The notes under the pieces: model-generated
Database searches by the model: none
Told to the model about the DNA's origin: nothing
What the model saw: only the letters and a program-made list of their open reading frames with translations
NCBI GenBank assembly: GCA_000827265.1
Contig: KN834893.1
Coordinates: forward strand, 4,038 to 26,106
Length of the DNA stretch: 22,069 nucleotides
Reading direction: 5' to 3'
From: Collybiopsis luxurians FD-317 M1
Taxonomy: Eukaryota; Basidiomycota; Agaricomycetes; Agaricales; Omphalotaceae
In this document: piece by piece, positions 1-9,100 of the stretch
Position numbering within the stretch: the first letter of the stretch is position 1
Layout: every line of letters starts with the position of its first letter
Made by a program: the position numbers and the translations under genes

Positions 1-2325
1 GTGTCTCCAGAGATCTTTGGGAAGCCTGGGCTCAGGACATTTTTCCTGATGGAGAATGTAGCCTTTAGTGTGGTCCTGATAGCCAACAAAGATAGCTTTA
101 TGGGTTTTAAAGTCAAGCTTCTTGCGTCTCTTTTTTGGGATGTGTGCATAGGCAGGACAACCAAAGGGTTTAAGTACCTTGAGAGAAGGCTTGTCACCAG
201 ACCAGGCTTCATGAGGTGTAGAGTGAGGAAGGCATGAGGAGGGAGATCGATTCATCAGATAGACAGCAATGGCAATGGCAAAGATCCAGAACCCAGCAGA
301 AAGCTCAGCTTCATGGAGCATGCAGTGGGCATTTTCAACAATAGTACAATTGAAGCGTTCTGCAATGCCATTTTGCTGTGGAGTATCAGGGACTGTAGTC
401 TGATGGACAATACCAAGATTGAGGAGATACTGCTCAAACTCATCAGAGGTGTACTCTCCACCATTATCTGTGCAAATGACTTTGACCTTAAGGCCAGTTT
501 GTCTCTCAACCATAGCCTTCCACTCACAGAAGCTGCAGAATGCCTCTGATTTATGACGGAGGAAATAAACCCAACACTGATGAGTGTGGTCGTCGATGAA
601 GGTAATGAAGTACCTATAGGCTCCACCAATGGAAGGGGGAAGTGGACCACAGACATCAGAGTGGACTAGGTCCAGCTTGTGACAGGCCCTTTTATTGGAT
701 GAAGGAAAAGGGTATACATGCTGTCTACCGGCAACACAGGACTCACAGAACTCTATACGCCCTCCCACTGAATCAATGCCTTTTACCATGCCCTTTGCTA
801 CTAGACATTTGATATTGTCGTGGCCAAGATGACCTAGGCATTGGTGAGCATGGTTAATGTCGATAGTACATGAGGAATGGGCAAGATTGGCATACAGGAT
901 AGATTTCATGGGACATGCTTGTAGGCGGTAGAGTCCACCTTCAGTTTTGAGACTGGAAGCAACACAGTGGCCAGAGGGAAGTGCCTGAATAAGACACTTG
1001 CTCCCCTTGAAGAGGACAGAATGTTTCTTCTTGTTGGTCAGCTGGGAGACTGAAATCAGTGTAGCAGCCATTTCTGGAGCATGAAGGGTTTCAGGGAGTA
1101 GAGCAGGTACAACACCATTGGGTGTGTCCATGAGATACTGGAGAGTACCCTTGTGTGTAGCCATGATGGTAGAGGCATCCCCTAGATGGATTGGGATAGG
1201 ACTGTCGAGTTTGGTATATGATGAGTCTACAAACCATTCGCGGCGAGGACTGATGTGGTGTGAGCAGCCAGAATCAATGTAGCTCTCCTCATTGTTAGAC
1301 TTGGCTAAGAAAGTGACAGTGCTGGAGGAAAGGAACATATGAATGGAGCCGTTACCATGGGAATGATCAGGGAACTCAGAGAAGACAGAGGCAATGTTAG
1401 CCTGAGGAGACTCATCATCAGAGTCAGACTCGCTATCTGAGTGAGAGGCTGCATTAGCAGTAGCTGCATGTCTTGATCTCCCACTGGCTTGTGGCACAGA
1501 AGCCTTTTCCTGGTCTGCTTTCTTCTTCCTGCAGTCCTTCTCTGCATGTGGACCTTTATGGCAGTATCCACACCAGTCCTTCTTAGACTTCTTCTGATTG
1601 GGCTTCTGCCATTTACCACTCTGGGCAATGTTAGTAGATTCAATAGAGTCAGGAGAAGTGAGCCAATTGTACTCCTCCATGAGCCGAGTAGAGAGGAAGG
1701 TGGTAGAGAGCTTGTTGGTTGCAGTAATAGCAGAGAGTGTGACAATGGTAAAAGTCTCCCATGTAGAGTCATTACGAGGAAGGGACATAAGTATGAGCTG
1801 AGCCAGAAACTCATCAGAAAAAGCATCTGAGGTGGAAAGCTTCTTGTTCTCAAGTATGAAGAAGTTGATGTGTCCTTGCATATCGTCACCATCATTGTAC
1901 CTTTTGTCCATCATTCCATGTTTTGTATAGAAGGCATTAAGTCCAGTAGAGGTGCCTTTGTGGGCATCTTCTAAAGCTTTCCAGACAGCTTTGGAATCAG
2001 TAAGATTCTCAATGAGAGCAATCTGTTCAGGGGCAAGGTGCTCCTTGATGATACCAATGGCCTTATCATTACGAAGAAGAGATTCCTCAAACATCCAGAC
2101 TTCTTCCCTGTAATCCTGTTGTAGCTGAGTAGCTGTGGCATCACTAGCAACCTGAAGAGCTGGAGGGATGGGCCTGGACATGACAACCAGTTCACCAGTA
2201 CAGTAGCGCTATACTGAAGCTCTCTGGAGTTTGCCTGTGATAGGGCCAACCCAGCGGCTGTAGGAGCCATAGGTGAGGATGGGGATTTGGGAGTCAGGAG
2301 ATGAGCTGGCAGTTTGGGAGGACAT
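1..2325 (-). pseudogene. copia Gag-Pol polyprotein (Gag-PR-IN), partial, one internal stop
   Basis: One minus-strand frame runs from ATG at 2325 to the window edge (775 codons) with a single TAG, codon 39, at 2211-2209. The next in-frame ATG is at 2181, leaving 727 open codons. Numbering from 2325: a UBN2-type Gag; a CX2CX4HX4C zinc knuckle at residues 252-265 (bases 1572-1531); a Ser/Asp-rich linker; the protease triad D351-S352-G353 in YIDSGCS; a GAG-pre-integrase HHCC region with CLGHLGHDN and CESC; and the integrase catalytic residues D557 (HSDVCGP), D620 (CTDNGGEY) and E656 (NGIAERF), with exactly 35 residues between the last two. A conserved copia integrase tail (PFGCPAYAHIP, AIFVGYQ) follows. 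The last 20 or so codons near position 1 fit the family less well, so a frameshift there is possible. The host-cell role would be reverse transcription and integration of its own RNA. Confidence 0.9.
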
Positions 2326-2472
2326 GACTGTGGACAAAGACAGCAGGAGAGAATGAGGATTCTGATGGATTAGGTAGTAGAAATGTGAGGAAGTGTGATA
2401 ATGAGCGTGTAGAGTGGTTCTGAGGAACTGAGCGCAGTGGAAGAATTTTCTATGCTTCAGTTAGGGCAATCC

Positions 2473-2485
2473 GGGGCCCATAACC
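2473..2485 (-). other. copia primer-binding site, half-tRNA(iMet) type
   Basis: On the minus strand the bases are GGTTATGGGCCCC, about 150 bases before the Gag ATG. The complement carries GGGCCCATAACC, the anticodon stem-loop (CAU) of an initiator methionine tRNA. Drosophila copia and several fungal copia elements use this internal, half-tRNA priming rather than the tRNA 3' CCA end. This marks the junction between the 5' LTR and the internal region. Confidence 0.75.
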
Positions 2486-2737
2486 TATTATAAAAGTAAG
2501 TTCTAGGTACATGATCAGTACTATAAATAAAAGGAATGATCTATAGAAGTCTCACCTCAGCGACAGTGTAAAAGAATGAACGCTGAGGTGGCAGTGTAAT
2601 AAACTACGAGTCATGAGAATCTGGTGATTACTAATCTCCCTCCACCTGAGGCTGACTAAGCTCCTGGTGGGTCGAGATATCTCTGACTGACTAAGCCGTG
2701 AATGTACAAATAAGGCAAGTGACTTCAGCTTGCAACA
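2486..2737 (-). repeat. putative 5' LTR of the copia element
   Basis: The LTR should end just before the primer-binding site, so its 3' end on the minus strand is near 2486 (TTTTATAATA, where TAACA would be usual). A minus-strand TGTTG at 2737-2733 is a candidate 5' end, giving about 252 bp. The partner LTR is outside the window, so neither the outer end nor the target duplication can be checked. The segment holds a perfect 10-bp inverted repeat (2553-2562 and 2581-2590). Confidence 0.35.
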
Positions 2738-3817
2738 GCCATCGGGTGCTGGTAAGAAGGCAAGATTGATAAACGTATGCTGAAAAAAATGAGCTGACTT
2801 GAACTTGCCCAGTCGTTGCGCAGACTCATCAGTGGTTCTAAGCCCTTGTAGCCTAATTCTTTCCATAAAAATTCGATGACAGCCTAAAATCTATTCAATG
2901 AGGTGATTTTGAAAAAGTTCTGCTTCATTATCGGAGCGTTCCCAATGGCTTTGAAATGAACAATGACTGAAGGTCTAAGGTCCGAATTTGAGAACTGCGC
3001 GATATTTGATACTACAAACCTCTCTCCCGATCCTTCTTCTTGTAAGTTTGTAAGGCTTTCAAAGCTTCTTTATTTGTTTCCAGAAAATCTGGGGCAGCCC
3101 ATGAGGGCAGTGAGCGGCCTGCACTGTCGGTCATGATGTGGAAGAGCATAAAGACATCCAGCTGTGGAACATCTCTACGGCACGCCAAATGGCTCAGATC
3201 ATGCGACAACTGGGCGGCTAGATATAATATACCTCTGGTCCCCCGCTTTGCCTCCGTCTCTTCTTCCGCTCGTCTTCCGCTTGACTGTTGCTCTCAGTTT
3301 TTCAGCTTCTTAAATTGTTACAGGCCATCAAGAGTTAATGCTGATTTGTCTGGCCCTCAGCTTATTATGTAGGTCATAAATTGTCCAAATTTAAGTTTTA
3401 CCTGTGTCAGCCATACTGTAGAATTTAAACAGTTCCTGCCTCCCGCACCTGGTTCAATTTAAAGGGCTTTATGCATCCTGAACTGTCTTGCACTGATACC
3501 CGCCGACTCGCTCAAACTGAACTGTTGTAAATGAACACAATCACATATACTAACTGTAACTGTCCAAAATATACATTTCGCTGCAGCATCCCGAATGAGT
3601 GTCATGCATTTACACTTTCATTGCCCTCCTTGCATACTGCCTTAAGAAAACACATGTATATACCAATTTTCTCTGGCGCTTTCTAGGGACACGTCACCTC
3701 AAATGTAAATTATTCATTTATCTCTTTTCTGTTTCACTCTTTCATGGCTCCCAGCTGTACATCCCGCCGCAAAGCTCAGAGTTCCAAATCTGATAACATC
3801 TCCAATCAAGCCTTGCC
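2738..3817. other. stretch with no recognisable gene
   Basis: About 1.1 kb between the copia element and the ALDH copy A promoter. It holds only short open frames with no domain, no recognisable exon chain and no repeat that I could tie to the neighbours. The longest minus-strand candidate (3012-3209, 65 residues) is discussed among the rejected items. Confidence 0.5.
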
Positions 3818-4112
3818 ATCATTGGGTTGTTGGTGGCAGAAGCATATGAGATGTGGATTGAGGAAGGGAGAACTTCAAGAAGGACGGAAAGTCGCTACGT
3901 CAGCATTTAAATGTCACCGGCCCGGATGGAACGTGTAGTAAAATGCGCTTTTTCAACCGTCGTCATTCACTGCCATGATCGTTATGGCCATTTTACTCGC
4001 ACCTCTATATACGAGCTTGCTTAACGGCCTTTCCTACGAGTATCCTTTTTCTGCAATGATACTGAACTACGCTCACAACGACTCGGAAGCTTTCCTACTC
4101 GCCCAACGATTG
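3818..4112 (+). promoter_or_regulatory. promoter / 5' UTR of ALDH pseudogene copy A
   Basis: This segment aligns with 19790-20082 upstream of ALDH copy B. Two blocks are identical: 17 bases beginning GTCACCGGCC at 3913-3929 (19882-19898 in copy B), and 36 bases at 3973-4008 (19943-19978 in copy B). The second block runs into a TATA-like CTATATAC at 4005-4012. The gypsy element separates this promoter from its coding remnant, which resumes at 12896. That the blocks are regulatory is inferred from paralogue conservation alone. Confidence 0.6.
4108..4112. repeat. target-site duplication, left copy (GATTG)
   Basis: GATTG lies directly before the TGTAACG start of the 5' LTR and recurs directly after the 3' LTR at 12891-12895. 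Five bases is the usual duplication length for Ty3/gypsy integrases. Confidence 0.93.
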
Positions 4113-4373
4113 TGTAACGGTCGCGTTACTTCCTCTCTATCTTATCATATCTTATCTTAATCTTATTTCAAAAACCTATGCCCTATGCTCGTATGTATGC
4201 TATATGGAATTATGCCCGATTATGGAATATCGACTAGTAGAGTATATAAGTAGGATCCTATGTACTCGTACTTTAGGTTCTCTCAAATCAACCCCCACAT
4301 TAAGCCAGTTCTTTCGACTAGTACCTCTTAGACTCAGTGTGCCGTTACCGTGATCTATCACTCTAACGTTACA
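4113..4373 (+). repeat. 5' LTR of the gypsy element (261 bp)
   Basis: It runs from TGTAACGG to CGTTACA, with 7-bp terminal inverted repeats, and matches 12630-12890 at 260 of 261 positions. A TATA box lies at 4243-4249. The hexamer GTAACG or its complement occurs four times (4114, 4124, 4343, 4367). The first two form a perfect 6-bp stem with a 4-base loop. Confidence 0.97.
4243..4249 (+). promoter_or_regulatory. LTR TATA box
   Basis: TATATAA in the middle of the 5' LTR would start the genomic transcript roughly 30 bases downstream, defining U3/R. The same sequence is at 12760-12766 in the 3' LTR, where it could drive reading into ALDH copy A. Confidence 0.6.
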
Positions 4374-4526
4374 TATTTTGAACTGTCCAACAAAAAACTT
4401 GCTCTCTTAACTCTCAAATCTTTTCTCCTCATCGTTCATATTCGGCACTTCCAGGTCTGATCAACCCAGGACCCCGACTAGAACATCAAAACCCAACACT
4501 CAACACCACCACCAAATAACTCGACT

Positions 4527-6104
4527 ATGTCTCAAAACCAACGCAATAACTTGCGTCGTGGTCCTGGTCATTACCAGACCCGCTCCACCACTAGAGCTGT
4601 GAATAACAGCGAGGGGGAGTTTGATGGGAACGCTGTGCGCTCTCGTTCCGGAAGCCGTGACTCGCGTACCTACAGCGAAGTTGTCGGCACTGGAAATGTC
4701 TCCAGACCCCAAGAAGGGCACGAGACAGATTCTGACCCCAATAACGGGCAGAATCGTTCCGATGACACCATAAATGGCATCGGACAACGTCAGGACCTGA
4801 GTAATGGTTCTGACAGTGAGGATCAGATGTGGATCACAGTAGAACCACGTCGTCGTCGCCAAGCTCGTAGTTTAGACTCGGCGCATGTAAATACGAATGA
4901 ACTTCGTTTAAAGCCGGCAAAATTTGTGAATAATAAGAATATTATGCAGACTGATAAAGCTGCTAAGCTCACTATTGAACAAGGAACAACGATTCGTGCT
5001 GCAGAGAATTCACTCTCTCAAAAGCAACGAAAGCTCATTCAGAATAGAATGAATATTGTGAGCAAGACGCCTGTCCGATCGGACAGCAGCGATGAGTCGG
5101 ACTCTTCTCATGGTGAGGGTCCCTCTCAGAATAAAGGGAAAGCTGTAGACCCAAGAAACTGGGGTGCAGCGAGACTCGGACATGATGAACTGAATATTGA
5201 GGCGCAAAGGAAAGCCCTTGAAAATTTCAGGGCTATCAGAGATGCTCGGGCTGAGCAACCCGTTCAGAACCTTTCCCCTAACAGTTCAGTCCATGAGGAC
5301 AAAATACTTCCTAAGAAATCAAAGCCGAAAAAGCCAAAAAAGCGCTCCAACCAACGAGCAGCTTCTGAAGCTCTGACTGACCAAATGGAAAGTCACATTC
5401 GCGACCTTGTTGAACAGCGTCGGCGGAAACCAAAAGTGGTATCTAAGCGCCCAAATATTAGTCAATCTGAGCATATAACTAGGCCAATTGAACTAATTGC
5501 GCCGACCAACCATTTGGCAAAACTGCTTACTCCGGCCAAGAGTAAGAGGAGAGCCGAGAAGAAAGGAAAGATAGGAAAAGGACGGTCCGGGGGACCACCT
5601 GATCCTCCTTCCAGTTCTCCCAGCTCAAACTCAAGCTCTTCGTCTTCGGAAAGTAGTGAATCAGACAGTGACACCGAAACTGATTCTAGTTCATCTGAGT
5701 CATCTAGCTCATCCAGTAGCTCAGATTTCAAACAACGATATAAGCACCGTGGAAGGCGGCACAAACACCATTCCAAACGCGGTAAGAAAATGCTGCTTAA
5801 ACCTGATCCACCTGAAAATTATGATGGTACAATTGATGTTCGGAAATACATTAAATTTGTTACAGAAGGCACTGCTTATGTGCGAGATGGTCGTGTTCCT
5901 AAGAATCGCCGAGTCCTCAAACTTTCTAAGTACTTACAGGGACGCGCATATCAATTTTATTTGACCACCGTTGCGGACTCTCCATTTGATTGGAGATTGA
6001 AAGATTTCTTCAGGGAACTTTATAATTATTGCTTCCCGCTCACATACCGTATGGATCAACGTAAAAAGCTGAAAAAGACCTTTCAGAATGATAAATCGGT
6101 ATGA
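4527..6104 (+). CDS. gag: gypsy Gag, N-terminal part up to an in-frame TGA
   Basis: It starts at the first ATG of the internal region (4527), about 150 bases after the LTR, and runs 525 residues. The first 350 or so residues are polar, basic and likely disordered, ending in a Ser/Asp/Glu-rich tract at about 361-400. From about residue 420 a helical retrotransposon-Gag capsid domain begins (PENYDGTID, LQGRAYQFY). It stops at TGA 6102-6104, in the middle of that capsid domain, and the same frame continues directly as the rest of the capsid and Pol. The stop falls where related Gags usually have an arginine (SV-R-EYL). CGA to TGA is a single C-to-T change in a CpG, so I read it as a nonsense mutation rather than a natural Gag end. 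The product would lack the zinc knuckle and half the capsid fold. Confidence 0.88.
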   Translation: MSQNQRNNLRRGPGHYQTRSTTRAVNNSEGEFDGNAVRSRSGSRDSRTYSEVVGTGNVSRPQEGHETDSDPNNGQNRSDDTINGIGQRQDLSNGSDSEDQMWITVEPRRRRQARSLDSAHVNTNELRLKPAKFVNNKNIMQTDKAAKLTIEQGTTIRAAENSLSQKQRKLIQNRMNIVSKTPVRSDSSDESDSSHGEGPSQNKGKAVDPRNWGAARLGHDELNIEAQRKALENFRAIRDARAEQPVQNLSPNSSVHEDKILPKKSKPKKPKKRSNQRAASEALTDQMESHIRDLVEQRRRKPKVVSKRPNISQSEHITRPIELIAPTNHLAKLLTPAKSKRRAEKKGKIGKGRSGGPPDPPSSSPSSNSSSSSSESSESDSDTETDSSSSESSSSSSSSDFKQRYKHRGRRHKHHSKRGKKMLLKPDPPENYDGTIDVRKYIKFVTEGTAYVRDGRVPKNRRVLKLSKYLQGRAYQFYLTTVADSPFDWRLKDFFRELYNYCFPLTYRMDQRKKLKKTFQNDKSV

Positions 6105-9100
6105 GAATATCTTGCCGAATTGAATGATTTGTATAACACTATTGGTCTCGTCGATGAACGAGAAAAAGTGCACAAGCTTTGGTCCGGTTTGAATAGAAAA
6201 ATCCAGAAAGGACTCTGGCATGAAAAACTGAATCCTGAAATATCTTCTTATGACGATGTTTCTCAAGCTGCGGAGCTTGTTGAAATAATTGAAAATGTTG
6301 ATCCTATGACTGAGTCTTCAAAGAAGAAGGATAAAACTTCGTCAGGGAACAACTCACAGAATTCCCAAAATGGTAATTCAAATGGGAAATCATTTAAGAA
6401 AAGGGCCAATAGTAATGGTCAGAAAAATATACAGTTTAATCAAACTGGTAACCATAAAAATAATTCACGCAGTAAGCCCAACAGGCCTAAAACACATCCT
6501 CAACGTCGTGAACTAACAGATAAGGAAAAAGAGGAATACCGTGCATCGGGTAAATGTTTCCGATGTGGTGAACAAGGCCACATGGCGCGTCAATGCCCAA
6601 ATGGAAAGTCAGTGACTTCATCGACTAATGGCCCCCCAGGTATATCTAGTAATCACATGGATATTTCTGTGAAAAGTGACGACGAGCATCTTCGGGATCT
6701 AGCTGAAACTACTGAAGATATTACTGAACTCTCCTTTGGAATGATGAATATTGCTGGTGAACTCGACTGGGATTCATGGGATATCGTATCCGACAATGAT
6801 TCCATTCCTGCACTTCAGGATGTTAGTGATTCTGAATGTGATTCAGTTCAGTGTGACTCACAAAAGGGCAACCAAATGGACGAGTTGGTTGAATGTCTAA
6901 ATGCAATGAGTTATACCCTCCAGGAAACCATGAAGCCAGCATCTGTTAACCCCAGGTATCGGGGACCATGGATGTACAAATTTTTAAATCATTCAAATCA
7001 TGGTTTCGAATCTGACCCGTCTCCATGTGAAATTGGGGATATGCTAGCGCAGCATGCCATGTATCTCCTTGACACAGTGGCACCATATCCCTCTGACTAT
7101 GACCAAAATAAGAAAACCCTTGGTCGCTTCTTTGTTTATGCAGTTGATGCAGAAAAGTACTGTATCAGCGACTCAGAATACTTCAATGTTGAGCACCCAC
7201 ACATTGAAAATTTTGAATGGGTGTATGTCCAACGGGAACAACTTGAGGACCCTACCTTTGCATTACCACATTGGTATGCAATTCAACGTGCCAAAATGTT
7301 GCGAATGCGAGTGAATAAACGGAAATTACAATTTCTAAAGAAGTATCACATGAATGATGTCTATGCGATGGGGACAGAACAGTGGCTCGCTCAGATCGAA
7401 CCTGCAGTTGAGCACTTGCCCAATAATAATGAAAATCGGTTTATAGTTTTCAAGTCTGATATAGACACATATTGTATTATTGACTCTCATCGAAATTTCC
7501 CCATCCTTCTGCCTATGCGGCATTTACGGAACATTTACTTCGACATGACTCGATGGTATCAAAAACAGGTGTTGCGCGAAATTGAGGAAATGCGCAAAAC
7601 GTTTACCCTGCGGTCGGATGATCTTGAATTAGATTATTTGTTGAATCACGTTCAAAATGAGCTGGACAAAGAATGGACTGCTCTTGAAGTCAATGGTATA
7701 CAAGTACCAAAAGGTACTTACCCTGCCGTTCAGCGGAATGCCACCACAACAAAGGATTTCTCTCGTCAAATCCCCAAACCATTAGTTGTAGTGGTTAAAA
7801 TTAACGGTCATCCTGCTCGAGCATTAATAGACACTGGCTCACTTGGTGATTTTATATCAACAACTTTCGCTGACCAAATCGGTTTAAAAAAGATCGAGTT
7901 AGCAAAACCGATTCCCCTTCAATTAGCCGTTCAAGGCTCCCGCTCAAAAATTAATTATGGGGTGAAAGCTCAGCTTCAATATCAGGGTATCAATGAAACT
8001 CGATATCTTGATATGGCTAATTTGTCTAGCTATGATGTCGTCCTTGGTACACCATTTTGTTTCCAGCATAAAGTCATGCTTGGCTTTAATGAATCTCGTG
8101 TCATTATCGAAAGTAAGGAATCCCTACCCATATCTGGAGATAATGTCTCTAAACTTTCCTCACGCGCAATGGATTTATTTGAAGATCGTCTAGAAATGGT
8201 GCGTAATGAATTAATTAATTATGCAAAACCGTTATGTAGAACTATGGCTGAAACGGATTTGCCCCCTCTCAGAGCCATCAATCACACAATCCCTCTCATC
8301 GACGAATCGAAAATATTGCCTTGGCGTCCATCAAAATGTCCCGAGAAGTTCCGCAGCCAATGGGCCGAGAAACGGGACGCTTACCTACGATCTGGTAGGT
8401 GGAAAATGACTTCTTCTGGTAATACCGTACCAATGTTATTGATACCTAAACCAGGCAGCAGCAAAATGCGAGTTGTGGTAGACCTGCGCACTCGAAATGC
8501 CAACACACACAAGTTGTCATCACCGATGCCGGATATAGAGGGCATCAAACGACGAGTTGCGCGTGCCAAGTACCGGTCTATCATAGATGGAAAGGATGCT
8601 TACGAACAAATCAGAATTGTTCCTGAGCATGTTCCGCGCTCTGCAGTTACCACCCCCGATGGGAATATGGTGAGTTTAGTCATTCAGCAGGGCGACTGTA
8701 ATGCACCTGCAACATACCAAGCACTGATGAATTATCTATTCTCAGAGTTTATTGGTCGCTTCATGGACGTATACCTTGATGACATCGTAATTTATTCCGA
8801 GACGCTCGAGGATCATATTAGACATGTTAAATTGATAATTGATATCCTAAAGCGAGAAAAATTGTATTTGAGCGAAGAGAAACTCAACTTTCTACCCAAA
8901 GAATTTAAAGTTCTGGGGTGTATCATTGATGAGAAAGGGATCCGGATGGACCCACATAAGGTGGACGCCATAATACGATGGCCTACTCCTACCAATCGGG
9001 ACCTTCTCCGAGGATTCCTAGGTACAGTTGGATACCTCGCAGATGACATCGCTCAGGTCCGTATCCCAATGGGACACCTGAGTTCTATTACTGGCGATAC

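Larger units (their letters stand above)
1..2737 (-). mobile_element. Ty1/copia LTR retrotransposon, 5' part, cut by window edge
   Basis: Read on the minus strand, the order is putative 5' LTR, primer-binding site, Gag, zinc knuckle, aspartic protease, then integrase. Integrase ahead of reverse transcriptase is the Ty1/copia (Pseudoviridae) order. Reverse transcriptase, RNase H and the 3' LTR would lie to the left of position 1 and are not in the window. The inner boundary is fixed by the primer-binding site at 2473-2485. The outer end at 2737 is only a guess from a TGTTG start on the minus strand. The element opposes every other gene in the window. One nonsense codon makes it at least slightly degraded. 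Confidence 0.9.

Noticed and set aside
255..656. Minus-strand open frame of 133 codons in the copia region
   Set aside because: It is in the wrong frame; the integrase frame, with its conserved D, D and E residues, covers the same bases.
1305..1895. Minus-strand open frame of 196 codons in the copia region
   Set aside because: It overlaps the Gag, zinc-knuckle and protease frame and has no motif; a shadow.
3012..3209. Minus-strand 65-residue open frame as a possible gene or last exon
   Set aside because: It has an AG-like boundary at its start but no domain, no partner exon and no promoter or poly(A) signal that I can support.
6102..6104. TGA as a natural Gag/Pol readthrough signal
   Set aside because: It falls inside the capsid domain and not between Gag and Pol, and a one-base change from an arginine codon explains it better; kept open only as a test in the findings.
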